Positions 8,421 through 16,260 are shown, counted from the stretch's first letter. The stretch: 64,000 nt of DNA from Aliidongia sp035943795 (GCF_035943795.1 NZ_DASZBY010000100.1:62001-126000), one strand, 5' to 3'. Numbers and translations are program-made. Notes: generated by a model not told the origin, from the letters alone.

Positions 8421-9070
8421 GACGCAAGCGCCGCGGCGATCGCCTCGTTGAACGCCTTCACGGCGGCGCCCGGGCCGTCCGGGTGTTGCCAGACGGCGCT
8501 GACCACGGCGATGAAGTCGGCTCCGGCCTTGACCAGCGGAGCGCAATTGGCGGGCGTGATGCCGCCGATCGCGACGGAGGGCACGGTCATGAACTCGCTC
8601 CACCATTGCAGCAGGTCGGGCTCGGGCCGGTAGTTCGACGGCTTGGTCATGGTCGGATAGAACGCGCCGAACGCGACATAGTCGGCCCCGGCCTCGGCCG
8701 CTTCCATGGCCAGGTGCCGGCTGTCGTGGCAGGTGACGCCGACGATGCGGTCGGGCCCCAGCTTCTTGCGCGCCGCCTCGTAGGGCATATCGCTCTGGCC
8801 GACATGAACCCCGTCGCAGCCGCATGCCGCAGCCAGGTCGGGACGGTCGTTCAGCAGGAACGCCACGTTGCGCGCGGTCGAGACCGGCAGCAACAGCTCG
8901 CAGGCGCGCTTGATCGCGTCGTCGTCGACGTTCTTCAGGCGCAGTTGCACCGACGCGACGTCGCCGCCGTCGAGCGCCGCTGCCAGCTGACCCGCGAAGG
9001 CGGCAGGCTCGAGACGCTCCGGCGTCACGAGGTAGAGCCGGCAGGACGCCGGCTCGCCCGGGTTCGACAT
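8417..9070 (-). CDS. thiE: thiamine-phosphate synthase
   Basis: 217 residues. ThiE joins hydroxymethylpyrimidine diphosphate and thiazole phosphate to make thiamine phosphate. It is a TIM barrel with the expected landmarks: RLYLVTPE at the start, VQLRLKN, FLLNDRPDLA, CDGVHVGQSDMP, GVTCHDSR, ADYVAFGAFYPTMTK and VAIGGIT. The start overlaps the fba stop by one base (TGATG), so it is translationally coupled to the end of the tkt-gap-fba cluster. The pyrimidine kinase ThiD is encoded separately at 31.4 kb. Confidence 0.95.
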   Translation of the reverse strand: MSNPGEPASCRLYLVTPERLEPAAFAGQLAAALDGGDVASVQLRLKNVDDDAIKRACELLLPVSTARNVAFLLNDRPDLAAACGCDGVHVGQSDMPYEAARKKLGPDRIVGVTCHDSRHLAMEAAEAGADYVAFGAFYPTMTKPSNYRPEPDLLQWWSEFMTVPSVAIGGITPANCAPLVKAGADFIAVVSAVWQHPDGPGAAVKAFNEAIAAALAS

Positions 9071-9999
9071 CAGTCCTTGCCGAGATAGACGTTGACGAGC
9101 TTGTCGAGCAACGCCAGCGCCTCGGCCTTCGGACGCTGGAACGTGTTGCGTCCGATGATGGAGCCGTTGCCGCCGCCGTCGCGGATCGCGCGGGCTTCGT
9201 TCACGACGCTGTCGACATCCTTCGCCTCGCCGCCGGAGAACACGACGATGCGGCGGCCGGCGAAGCACGCCTGCACGACATGCTCGTAGCGCTTGGCCTG
9301 GGTCGAGATGTCGATCTTCTGCTTCTCGTAGGTCGGCTTGGCCGCGGCCAGTTCCAAGACGTCGGTCGGCGGCTTGACCTTGATGATGTGGGCGCCGAGC
9401 AATGCGGCCATATGGGCGGCATAGGCGCAGATGTCGATCGCGGTCTCGCCGGCCTTGGACAGCGTGCCGCCGCGCGGGTAGGACCAGACGACGACGGCGA
9501 GGCCGACGGCCTTCGCCTCTTCGGCCATCTCGCGGATCTGCTCCATCATCTCGAACTGCGCGTCCGAGCCGGGGTAGATCGTGAAGCCGATGGCCGAGCA
9601 GCCGAGGCGCAGCGCGTCGGAGACCGAGCCGGTGATCGCCTGGCTGGGCGCTTCCTTGGCGGTCGACAGGCTGTTCGACGAATTGACCTTGAGGATCGTG
9701 GGGATCTGGCCGGCGAAGGTGCTGGAGCTGGCTTCCATCATGCCGAGCGCGGTCGCATAGGCCGACAGGCCGGCCTCGATCGCCAGCGAATGATGATAGT
9801 GCGGGTCGTAGCCGGCCGGATTCGGCGCGAAGGAGCGCGCCGGGCCATGCTCGAAGCCCTGGTCGACCGGCAGGATGACGAGCTTGCCGGTGCCGCCGAG
9901 CTTGCCCTGCATCAGGATGCGGGCGAGGTTCGCCTTGGTACCCGGATTGTCGCTCTCGTAATTATCCAGGATCTTTTTGACTTGGGGCGTGATCGACAT
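9070..9999 (-). CDS. fba: class I fructose-bisphosphate aldolase (DhnA/FbaB type)
   Basis: 309 residues. It cleaves fructose-1,6-bisphosphate into two triose phosphates by a Schiff-base mechanism; the expected active-site lysine is in AHIIKVKPPTD. The phosphate-binding GGGNGSIIGRNTFQR motif is near the C-terminus, and PVDQGFEHGP near the N-terminus is typical of the archaeal/bacterial DhnA family. No metal ligands of class II enzymes are seen. The start at 9999 has GGAG seven bases upstream. The leader just before it carries an 18-nt motif shared with the gap leader. Confidence 0.93.
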   Translation of the reverse strand: MSITPQVKKILDNYESDNPGTKANLARILMQGKLGGTGKLVILPVDQGFEHGPARSFAPNPAGYDPHYHHSLAIEAGLSAYATALGMMEASSSTFAGQIPTILKVNSSNSLSTAKEAPSQAITGSVSDALRLGCSAIGFTIYPGSDAQFEMMEQIREMAEEAKAVGLAVVVWSYPRGGTLSKAGETAIDICAYAAHMAALLGAHIIKVKPPTDVLELAAAKPTYEKQKIDISTQAKRYEHVVQACFAGRRIVVFSGGEAKDVDSVVNEARAIRDGGGNGSIIGRNTFQRPKAEALALLDKLVNVYLGKD

Positions 10000-10003
10000 C
10001 CGG

Positions 10004-10021
10004 TATCTCCAATCAAAGGAA
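10004..10021 (-). promoter_or_regulatory. leader motif shared with gap (copy 1, before fba)
   Basis: On the minus strand this reads TTCCTTTGATTGGAGATA. The gap leader at 11594-11611 has TTCCTTTGATGTGAGATA, identical at 16 of 18 positions. Both copies directly follow a GC-rich hairpin and both precede a gene of the same pathway. In the fba copy the motif includes the Shine-Dalgarno bases. Function unknown: conserved terminator tail plus leader, a regulator site, or an old duplication. Confidence 0.5.
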
Positions 10022-10023
10022 GA

Positions 10024-10043
10024 GCGGCCGTTCCCCGGGCCGC
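10024..10043 (-). terminator. possible terminator/attenuator before fba
   Basis: Inverted repeat GCGGCC / GGCCGC with an 8-nt loop, followed on the minus strand by CTCTTCCTTTG. It lies between the 142-residue gene and fba and has the same relation to the shared leader motif as the tkt terminator has before gap. The stem is short, so partial read-through is likely. Confidence 0.4.
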
Positions 10044-10101
10044 CCGTGAATTTCAAAAAGTCCTAAACCAGCCGGCCGTGCCAGGCAACGGCGGCCAGCA
10101 T

Positions 10102-10530
10102 TCAGTCCTTGAGCCAGTCCCGACAACGGGCGGCGAGATCGACTTGTTCCGCCAGCCCGCCAATCAGGTCGAGGCAGGGCCGTTCGTCCCGGTCGAGCCG
10201 CGCGCCATAGCCGTCGGCCAGCGCCGCGAGCTTCGCCAGCACGTCCGGCGATCCCGCGACCCGGACCGCCTTCAGGCCCCGGCGCAACGCGCCCAGCGCC
10301 GTGCCGGCTTCGTCGGCGCAATCCAGCACCAGGGTGAGGTCGAGTGCGGGATGACGTTCGAACAGGATCGTGCCCAGGCTCGCGAACCATCCGACCCCGA
10401 CCGTGCTGCCGGCACCGGCGGCGCTGCGCAAGGTCAGCGGCTTGCCCAGCGCCGCCGCGGCCTCGGCCGCGACCAGCGCCTGGGCCAGCGAATGGACGAT
10501 GATCGCCGGCGGCGCGCTACCGGCGATCAT
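10102..10530 (-). CDS. conserved-position protein of unknown function between gap and fba
   Basis: 142 residues, not recognised. It begins 9 bp after the gap stop and is probably cotranscribed. The sequence is rich in alanine and leucine, looks like a small alpha/beta protein (GVGWFASLGTILFERHP, LDLTLVLDCADEAGTALGALRRGLKAV), has no signal peptide or membrane segment, and has two cysteines in the second half plus one in LDCADE. In many Alphaproteobacteria pgk occupies this place; this protein shows no phosphoglycerate-kinase motifs and is far too short. The start codon ATG at 10530 sits inside a perfect 15-bp hairpin, so the start is either strongly regulated or misplaced. Confidence 0.7.
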   Translation of the reverse strand: MIAGSAPPAIIVHSLAQALVAAEAAAALGKPLTLRSAAGAGSTVGVGWFASLGTILFERHPALDLTLVLDCADEAGTALGALRRGLKAVRVAGSPDVLAKLAALADGYGARLDRDERPCLDLIGGLAEQVDLAARCRDWLKD

Positions 10531-10534
10531 CGTC
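10495..10534 (-). repeat. 15-bp perfect inverted repeat over a start codon
   Basis: GACGATGATCGCCGG at 10495-10509 is the exact reverse complement of the bases at 10520-10534, with a 10-nt spacer. In the minus-strand transcript this forms a strong hairpin just after the gap stop and includes the start codon of the following gene. There is no U-run after it, so it is more likely to limit translation, stabilise the gap mRNA 3' end or mark a processing site than to act as a plain terminator. Confidence 0.75.
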
Positions 10535-10539
10535 CGGTA

Positions 10540-11550
10540 TCAGATCAGCTTGCCGATCGCGACGGCCGTGTCGGCCATGCGGTTCGAGAAGCCCCATTCA
10601 TTGTCGTACCAGCTGAGGACGCGACAGAAGCGCTTGTCCATCACGACCGTCTGCGTCAGGTCGAAGGTCGACGAATGGGAATCATGGTTGAAGTCGACCG
10701 ACACCAGCGGGGCCGAATTGGTCCCGAGGATGCCCTTGAACCGGGCCGAGCCGGCCGCTTCCTTCATCACGGCGTTGATTTCCTCGACCGAGGTATCGCG
10801 CGCGGTGACGAAGGTCAGGTCGATGACCGAGACATTCGCGGTCGGCACGCGGATCGAGGTGCCGTCGAGCTTGCCCTTCAAGGCCGGCAGCACCAGGCCC
10901 ACGGCCTTGGCGGCACCGGTCGAGGTCGGGATCATCGACAGCGCTGCGGCGCGGGCGCGACGCAGGTCCTTATGGAGCGTGTCGACCGTGTTCTGGTCGC
11001 CGGTATAGGCATGGATCGTGGTCATGTAGCCGCGCTCGATGCCGAACGCCTCGTTCAGCACATAGGCGACCGGCGCCAGGCAATTCGTCGTGCAGGACGC
11101 GTTCGAGACGACGTGGTGCGCGCTCGTCAGCTGGTCCTGGTTGACGCCCATGACGACCGTCAGGTCGACGCCGTCGGCCGGGGCCGACACCAGCACGCGC
11201 TTGGCACCGGCTTCGAGATGCTTCGCCGCCGTCTCGCGCTTGGTGAAGATGCCGGTGCATTCCAGCGCCACGTCCACGCCCAGCTCGCCCCAGGGCAGCT
11301 TGGCCGGATCGCGCTCGGCGGTGACGCGGATCTTGCCGCGGCCGACGTCCATCCAGCCCTCGCCGGTCGTGACCTCGGCCTTGAGGCGCCCGTGCACGCT
11401 ATCGTAGCTCAGGAGATGCGCGTTGGTCGCGACATCGCCCAGATCGTTGATGCCGACGACATCGAGGTCGGTGCGGCCCGACTCGATGATCGCGCGCAGC
11501 ACCAGGCGGCCGATGCGCCCGAAGCCGTTGATTGCAACCTTCACTGCCAT
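10540..11550 (-). CDS. gap: glyceraldehyde-3-phosphate dehydrogenase
   Basis: 336 residues. It oxidises glyceraldehyde-3-phosphate to 1,3-bisphosphoglycerate. The NAD(P)-binding Rossmann start INGFGRIGRL is intact, as is the catalytic cysteine C153 in SNASCTTNCLAPV and the C-terminal WYDNEWGFSNRM. An aspartate-type NAD preference cannot be judged with certainty from the sequence. It lies between tkt and the 142-residue unknown gene in a minus-strand cluster with fba, the usual Calvin-cycle/glycolysis grouping. Confidence 0.97.
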   Translation of the reverse strand: MAVKVAINGFGRIGRLVLRAIIESGRTDLDVVGINDLGDVATNAHLLSYDSVHGRLKAEVTTGEGWMDVGRGKIRVTAERDPAKLPWGELGVDVALECTGIFTKRETAAKHLEAGAKRVLVSAPADGVDLTVVMGVNQDQLTSAHHVVSNASCTTNCLAPVAYVLNEAFGIERGYMTTIHAYTGDQNTVDTLHKDLRRARAAALSMIPTSTGAAKAVGLVLPALKGKLDGTSIRVPTANVSVIDLTFVTARDTSVEEINAVMKEAAGSARFKGILGTNSAPLVSVDFNHDSHSSTFDLTQTVVMDKRFCRVLSWYDNEWGFSNRMADTAVAIGKLI

Positions 11551-11593
11551 GCTGATCTCCCGAAAGGTACCGACGTCGTCCGACGAGCCGGCT

Positions 11594-11611
11594 TATCTCA
11601 CATCAAAGGAA
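11594..11611 (-). promoter_or_regulatory. leader motif shared with fba (copy 2, before gap)
   Basis: On the minus strand this reads TTCCTTTGATGTGAGATA, matching 16 of 18 bases of the fba leader copy at 10004-10021. It follows the tkt terminator hairpin directly and lies about 45 bases before the gap start, whose own ribosome site is a separate GGGAG. Confidence 0.5.
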
Positions 11612-11641
11612 AAGCCGCCGGAAGGGGTTTCCCGGCGGCTT
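11603..11641 (-). terminator. intrinsic terminator of tkt
   Basis: Stem AAGCCGCCGG / CCGGCGGCTT (10 bp, 10-nt loop, 11612-11641), followed on the minus strand by TTTTCCTTT. It begins 7 bp after the tkt stop, so gap is probably transcribed from its own promoter or by read-through. Confidence 0.75.
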
Positions 11642-11648
11642 GAGGTTG

Positions 11649-13676
11649 CTAGACGCCTTCCTTGGCGGCGGCGACCACGGCTTCGACCGTGATGCCGAAA
11701 TGCTGATAGAGCTTGTCCGCCGGACCGGACGCGCCGAAGCTCGACATGCCGACGAAGCGGCCCTTGGTGCCGATCCAGCGCTCCCAGCCGAATCCCACGG
11801 CGGCCTCGACGCCGATGCGATTGTCGGTCTCGCCCAGGACCTCGGTGCGATAGGCGTGGGTCTGTTCGGCAAACAGCTCCCAGCTCGGCATCGAGACGAC
11901 GGCGGTCGGGATGCCCTCGGCCTCCAGCTTCTCGCGGGCGGCCATGGCGAGCGCCACTTCGGTGCCGGTCGCAAGGATCGTCGCCTTGCGCGGACCCGAC
12001 GCGGGGGCCAGCACATAGGCGCCGCGCGAGGAGCTGTTCTCGGCACCGCTTGCCCGCAGCGTCGGAATGCCCTGGCGCGACAAGGCCAGGATCGACGGCC
12101 GTGTCTTATGCTGGAGCGCCAGCGCCCAGCATTCCGCCGTCTCGATCGGATCGGCCGGGCGGAACACCAGCAGGTTCGGGATGGCGCGCAAAGCCGCCAG
12201 GGTCTCGACCGGCTGATGGGTCGGGCCGTCTTCGCCGAGGCCGATCGAATCATGGGTCATGACATGGATGACCCGGATGCCCATCAGCGCCGCCAACCGG
12301 ATCGACGGGCGGTTGTAATCAGCGAACACCAGGAACGTACCGCCATAAGGCACCAGACCGCCATGGACCGCGATGCCGTTCATCGCCGCGGCCATGCCAT
12401 GCTCCCGCACGCCCCAATGGACGTAGCTGCCGGAGAAATCCTTCGGTGTCGCTACGGTCTGGGTCTTGGCCTGGGTCAGGTTCGACGGCGTCAGGTCGGC
12501 CGAGCCGCCCAGCAGCTCCGGCATGACCGGGGCCAGCGCGTTCAGCACCTGCTGCGAGGCCTGGCGGGTCGCGATCTTCGGCCGCTCGGCCGCGAACTTG
12601 GCGACGATCTCGACGATCGCCTTGTCCCAGCCCGGGGTCAGCTCGCCGGCGATCTGGCGGTCGAACGTCTCGCGCACCTCGGCCTTGGCCGCGGCATGAC
12701 GCCTTTTCCAGGCGGCATGGGGTGCGGCGCCCTTGGCGGCGACCGCCTTCCACTGGGCGCGGATGTCGTCCGGCACCTCGAACGCATCGTACGGCCAGTT
12801 CAGCTTGATCCGGGCGCCTTCGATCTCTTCGGCGCCGAGGGCGGCACCATGGGCGCCGGCAGTGCCGGCCTTGCTGGGCGCGCCCAGGCCGATCGTGGTC
12901 TTGCACGCGATCATCGACGGCTTGTCGGTCACGGCCTTGGCGGCCGCGATCGCGCGCGACACCGCCTGCGGGTCATGACCATCGACCGCCTGCACGTGCC
13001 AGCCATGGGAGCGGAAACGCATTTCCTGGTCGTCCGACACGGCGAGGTCCGTCGCGCCGTCGATCGAGATCGAGTTATTGTCCCAGAACACGATCAGCTT
13101 GCCCAGCTGGTAGTGCCCGGCGATCGACATGGCCTCGTGGCTGATGCCCTCCATCAGGCAACCGTCGCCGGCGATGACGTAGGTATGGTGGTCGACCAGC
13201 GCGTCGCCGAAGCGGGCGTTCAGCAGCCGCTCGGCGAAGGCCATGCCGACCGCGTTGGTGATGCCCTGGCCCAGCGGCCCGGTCGTCACTTCCGCACCGA
13301 CGATATGGCCGTATTCCGGATGGCCGGCGGTCATGTGGCCCAACTGGCGGAAATGCTTGATCTCGTCGAGCGTGACGCCCGGATATCCCGTCAGGTGCAG
13401 CAACCCGTAGAGCAGCATCGAGCCATGGCCGGCCGACAGCACGAAGCGGTCGCGATCGGGCCAATGCGGGTCGGTCGGATCGAATTTCAGATGCTCGGCA
13501 AACAGCACGGTCGCGACATCGGCCATGCCCATCGGCATGCCGGGATGACCCGAGTTCGCCGCCTCGACCGCATCCATGGCCAGCGCCCGCAACGCATTAG
13601 CCATACGGCCATAGGTCGGGTCCTGCTTCAGCGGGGTGAGGTCGGCGGGCTTGGCCGTGGTGTCTGACGAGCTCAT
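11649..13676 (-). CDS. tkt: transketolase
   Basis: 675 residues, full length. A thiamine-diphosphate enzyme that moves two-carbon units between sugar phosphates in the pentose-phosphate and Calvin pathways. Visible motifs: NSGHPGMPMGMAD near the N-terminus, the ThDP-binding AGDGCLMEGISHEA with the following conserved WDNNSISIDG, VREHGMAAAMNGIA with the catalytic glutamate, and DSIGLGEDGPTHQPVE. The start at 13676 gives MSSSDTTAKPADL. First gene of the minus-strand tkt-gap-X-fba-thiE cluster. Confidence 0.97.
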   Translation of the reverse strand: MSSSDTTAKPADLTPLKQDPTYGRMANALRALAMDAVEAANSGHPGMPMGMADVATVLFAEHLKFDPTDPHWPDRDRFVLSAGHGSMLLYGLLHLTGYPGVTLDEIKHFRQLGHMTAGHPEYGHIVGAEVTTGPLGQGITNAVGMAFAERLLNARFGDALVDHHTYVIAGDGCLMEGISHEAMSIAGHYQLGKLIVFWDNNSISIDGATDLAVSDDQEMRFRSHGWHVQAVDGHDPQAVSRAIAAAKAVTDKPSMIACKTTIGLGAPSKAGTAGAHGAALGAEEIEGARIKLNWPYDAFEVPDDIRAQWKAVAAKGAAPHAAWKRRHAAAKAEVRETFDRQIAGELTPGWDKAIVEIVAKFAAERPKIATRQASQQVLNALAPVMPELLGGSADLTPSNLTQAKTQTVATPKDFSGSYVHWGVREHGMAAAMNGIAVHGGLVPYGGTFLVFADYNRPSIRLAALMGIRVIHVMTHDSIGLGEDGPTHQPVETLAALRAIPNLLVFRPADPIETAECWALALQHKTRPSILALSRQGIPTLRASGAENSSSRGAYVLAPASGPRKATILATGTEVALAMAAREKLEAEGIPTAVVSMPSWELFAEQTHAYRTEVLGETDNRIGVEAAVGFGWERWIGTKGRFVGMSSFGASGPADKLYQHFGITVEAVVAAAKEGV

Positions 13677-13748
13677 GGGCGCGGTCTCTCGAAACTGGAA
13701 TGCGGGAACCCGCGCGACGCGGACCCGCATCATTCAAAAAGCGGGCGC

Positions 13749-13777
13749 ACATTGCGGCGCAAGCGCGCCTTGGTCAA
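13749..13777 (-). promoter_or_regulatory. candidate tkt promoter
   Basis: On the minus strand TTGACC (13777-13772), 17 bases, then CAATGT (13754-13749). The -35 is the form typical of alphaproteobacterial housekeeping promoters; the -10 is weak. The predicted transcript starts about 65 bases before tkt. Confidence 0.4.
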
Positions 13778-13920
13778 CACACGCGAGCGCAAGGCGGTTC
13801 TGCTGGAACCCTCGAACGTGACGCGATGCGGGAATTGGCGGGAAGCCGGGGCGGCGATCCTGCGGCCGCCATCATCGGCAAATGCGGATAGGTCGGCTGC
13901 CCTGCATCCATGCCTTTTGA

Positions 13921-13949
13921 TTGACCGCGGATATCCTGGAGGCTAACGC
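13921..13949 (+). promoter_or_regulatory. candidate zapA-operon promoter
   Basis: TTGACC (13921-13926), a 17-base spacer, then TAACGC (13944-13949), which puts the transcript start about 27 bases before the first gene at 13983. Good -35, partial -10. Confidence 0.45.
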
Positions 13950-13982
13950 TCTCTGCGGGTTTCACCGAAGGCATGGCAGGCG

Positions 13983-14207
13983 ATGGCAGATCTGGCGGCG
14001 GCGGCGGCGCGATTGACGCGGGCAGTGGATCGGCTCGAGACGGCGATGGTGGACCAGCGCGGGCGCGGCGCCGAGACGCGCGGGCGCATGGCCGGCGAGC
14101 TCGCGTCCGCCCAGGCCGAATTCGCCCAGCTGACCCAGCGGACGGAGGGGCTGGGCGATCGGCTCGACGGCGCCATCGACCTGATCAAGACCGCGCTGGA
14201 GGCCTGA
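13983..14207 (+). CDS. small coiled-coil protein upstream of zapA (DUF4164-like)
   Basis: 74 residues, predicted to be almost entirely helical coiled coil (MADLAAAAARLTRAVDRLET ... DRLDGAIDLIKTALEA), with no membrane segment. Small coiled-coil proteins of the DUF4164 type commonly sit just before zapA in Alphaproteobacteria; family membership here is judged by position and character. It ends 3 bp before zapA and is surely cotranscribed. A role with ZapA at the division ring is plausible but unproven. Confidence 0.75.
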   Translation: MADLAAAAARLTRAVDRLETAMVDQRGRGAETRGRMAGELASAQAEFAQLTQRTEGLGDRLDGAIDLIKTALEA

Positions 14208-14210
14208 GCG

Positions 14211-14600
14211 ATGGGATCGGTCCAGGTTACCGTCAACGGCCGCGCCTATTCGGTCGCCTGCGACGAGGGGCAGGAGGCGCATGTGGTGCGCCTTGGCTCC
14301 TATCTCGAACAGAAGGTCGGGCAACTGGTCAAGGCGGTCGGCCAGGTCGGCGACGCCCGCCTGCTGGTCATGGCCAGCCTGATGATCACGGACGAGCTGG
14401 TCGATACCGACCAGGCGTTGACCCAGCTCAAGAACGCAGCGGCCCAGGGCGGCAAGGCCGGCGAACCGTTTGTCCTGCCGACGGGCGTCATCTCGCCACC
14501 GGCACCGCCACCGCATGAGTCCGTGCTGGCCGAAGCGCTGGAAACTTTGGCCGATCGCATCGAAGCCATTGCAGCGGAGCTCGAGCAGGACTACCTCTAA
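14211..14600 (+). CDS. zapA: cell division protein ZapA
   Basis: 129 residues. ZapA binds and bundles FtsZ filaments. The N-terminal beta-hairpin region VQVTVNGRAYSVACDEGQE and the VRLGSYLEQKVGQL helix are typical, followed by RLLVMASLMITDELV. The C-terminal coiled coil is interrupted by a proline-rich stretch (TGVISPPAPPPHES) before the final LADRIEAIAAELEQD helix. Position before a 6S RNA-like interval and the 5-formyl-THF cyclo-ligase gene is the widely conserved zapA-ssrS-ygfA order. Confidence 0.93.
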   Translation: MGSVQVTVNGRAYSVACDEGQEAHVVRLGSYLEQKVGQLVKAVGQVGDARLLVMASLMITDELVDTDQALTQLKNAAAQGGKAGEPFVLPTGVISPPAPPPHESVLAEALETLADRIEAIAAELEQDYL

Positions 14601-14629
14601 GGACTAGGGCGGGGCTGCGCAGCGCGTCA

Positions 14630-14775
14630 GGCAGTTCAAACCCCGGGGCCATAATGTACCTCTCGGGGGCTGTCTCTGTCGGAGCCGTGGTTCCGATACG
14701 CGGTCCCCACCTGCACTAGCAGGCCACGAGGGTACGACAAGTCCAACGGCCGTCGCGGCTCCGCTCTAGATCTCT
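14630..14775 (+). ncRNA. ssrS: candidate 6S RNA
   Basis: The 199-bp gap between zapA and the folate cyclo-ligase gene has no coding potential and is where proteobacterial 6S RNA is normally found. It contains pairing segments: GGAGCCG (14681-14687) with CGGCTCC (14756-14762), an inner CCTGC/GCAGG hairpin (14710-14723), and CCCCGGGG near 14641. 6S RNA binds the housekeeping RNA polymerase holoenzyme in stationary phase. The assignment rests on synteny and structure; the ends are guesses. Confidence 0.55.
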
Positions 14776-14799
14776 CCTCCGCCTTGCCGAAAGTCCGCC

Positions 14800-15384
14800 A
14801 TGCCGTCTGCGCCCGATCCGTTGAGCCAGGCCAAGTCGATCTTGCGCGGACAGGCGGCGGAACGGCGCACCCAGGCCCATGAAATCGAAGGTGGGACCGC
14901 CAGCGGACGGCTGGTCCACCAGGGCTTCGACGCACTCGCGGCACTGCAACCCCGGATCGTGTCGGGCTTCTGGTCGATCCAGAGCGAGATCGACGTCCGT
15001 CCGCTCATGCTGACGCTGGCATCGGCGACCGGGGCGATGCTGGCCATGCCGGTGGTGATGGGACGGGGCCAGAGCCTGGTCTTCCGCCGCTGGCACGTCG
15101 GCATGCCGATGGTCGCCGGGCCGTTCGGAACGGCCCATCCGGCCGAAAGCGAGCCCGTGCTGGTGCCGGACCTGATCCTGGTGCCGCTGCTCGCCTTCGA
15201 CCGGCGCCGGCATCGCCTGGGCTACGGTGCCGGCTTCTACGACCGGACCTTGGCGGCGCTGCGGTCGGCCGGGCCGGTCACCGCGGTCGGCATCGCCTAT
15301 GCCGCGCAGGAAGTGGCCGAAGTGCCGACCTGCGATCACGACGAACGGCTCGACCTGATCCTGACCGAGCGCGGTCTCATCTGA
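14800..15384 (+). CDS. ygfA: 5-formyltetrahydrofolate cyclo-ligase
   Basis: 194 residues. It converts 5-formyl-THF to 5,10-methenyl-THF with ATP. Expected motifs are present: a lysine/arginine-rich start (SQAKSILRGQAAERR), DLILVPLLAFDRRRHRLGYGAGFYDRTL as the ATP/folate-binding core, and VPTCDHDERLDLILTE at the end. Length fits the family. It lies after the 6S RNA candidate and is followed closely by the YmdB-like gene. Confidence 0.93.
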   Translation: MPSAPDPLSQAKSILRGQAAERRTQAHEIEGGTASGRLVHQGFDALAALQPRIVSGFWSIQSEIDVRPLMLTLASATGAMLAMPVVMGRGQSLVFRRWHVGMPMVAGPFGTAHPAESEPVLVPDLILVPLLAFDRRRHRLGYGAGFYDRTLAALRSAGPVTAVGIAYAAQEVAEVPTCDHDERLDLILTERGLI

Positions 15385-15439
15385 ATTCATGCGAATGCCG
15401 GCGCCGCGCAGACGCGGCCCCGCCCAATGGGAAGTATCG

Positions 15440-16252
15440 ATGCGCCTGTTGTTTTTGGGTGACGTGCTGGGCCGATCCGGCCGGGACGCCGTGATCAAGG
15501 AAATGCCACGGCTCAAGAGCGAGCTCGCGGCCGATTTCGTCGTGGTCAACGGCGAGAACGCGGCCGCCGGCTTCGGCATCACCGACAAGATCGCCAAGAG
15601 CTTCTACGACGTGGGCGTCGACGCGATCACCACCGGCAACCATGTCTGGGACCAGCGTGAGCTGATGGGCTCGATCGACGGCGATCCCCGGCTGCTGCGG
15701 CCGGCGAACTTCCCGGCCGGCACGCCCGGCAAGGGTCTGCGCACGTTCCAGCTGTCCGACGGCCGCCGCATCGTCGTGATCAACGTCATGTGTCGGCTGT
15801 TCATGGATCCGCTCGACGATCCGTTCGCCTGCCTCGACCGGGAACTGGCCGGGCGCCAGCTGGGCGGCAATGTCGCCGCCGTGCTGGTCGACGTCCATGG
15901 CGAGGCGACCAGCGAGAAGATGGCGATTGGCCACTATCTCGACGGTCGCGCCTCGCTCGTCGTCGGGACCCACTCCCACATCCCGACGGCGGACGCCCAG
16001 ATCCTGACCAAGGGCACGGCCTATCTGACCGATGCCGGCATGTGCGGCGATTATGATTCCGTCATCGGCATGCAGAAGGAAGCGGCGATCCACCGCTTCG
16101 TGCGCAAGACGCCGGGCGAGCGCCTGACGCCGGCCGAGGGCGAGGCGACCGTGTGCGGCGTATTCGTCGAGACCGACGATGCGACCGGCCTCGCCAGGCG
16201 GATCGCGCCGATCCGCGTCGGCGGCCGCCTGCAGCCGGCCTGGCCCACCTGA
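15440..16252 (+). CDS. YmdB-family metallophosphoesterase
   Basis: 270 residues, the usual length. The family (TIGR00282) has 2',3'-cyclic-nucleotide phosphodiesterase activity in Bacillus YmdB, with a two-metal site. Metal ligands are visible: GDVLGRSGR (Asp 8), NGENAA (Glu/Asn), TGNHVWDQ (Asn-His), VDVHGEATSEK and GTHSHIPTAD (His residues). The start at 15440 has GGAAG five to six bases upstream; an earlier in-frame start at 15389 lacks a site. Cytoplasmic. Physiological role in Alphaproteobacteria is not known. Confidence 0.92.
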   Translation: MRLLFLGDVLGRSGRDAVIKEMPRLKSELAADFVVVNGENAAAGFGITDKIAKSFYDVGVDAITTGNHVWDQRELMGSIDGDPRLLRPANFPAGTPGKGLRTFQLSDGRRIVVINVMCRLFMDPLDDPFACLDRELAGRQLGGNVAAVLVDVHGEATSEKMAIGHYLDGRASLVVGTHSHIPTADAQILTKGTAYLTDAGMCGDYDSVIGMQKEAAIHRFVRKTPGERLTPAEGEATVCGVFVETDDATGLARRIAPIRVGGRLQPAWPT

Positions 16253-16260
16253 GAAGCAGA

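Larger units (their letters stand above)
13677..13982. other. divergent promoter region between tkt and the zapA operon
   Basis: 306 bp without a convincing gene. It holds two candidate promoters facing outward (13749-13777 minus and 13921-13949 plus). The rest shows only the usual GC-rich sequence with short imperfect palindromes; nothing coding is evident. Confidence 0.6.

Noticed and set aside
9280..11643. 787-codon open frame on the plus strand across gap and fba
   Set aside because: Antisense shadow of gap, the 142-residue gene and fba; composition dominated by Arg/Gly/His/Asp with no recognisable motif.
15700..16060. Possible additional gene inside the YmdB-like coding region in another frame
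   Set aside because: Frame-shifted reading of a gene whose metal-binding motifs are intact; Arg/Pro-rich product.
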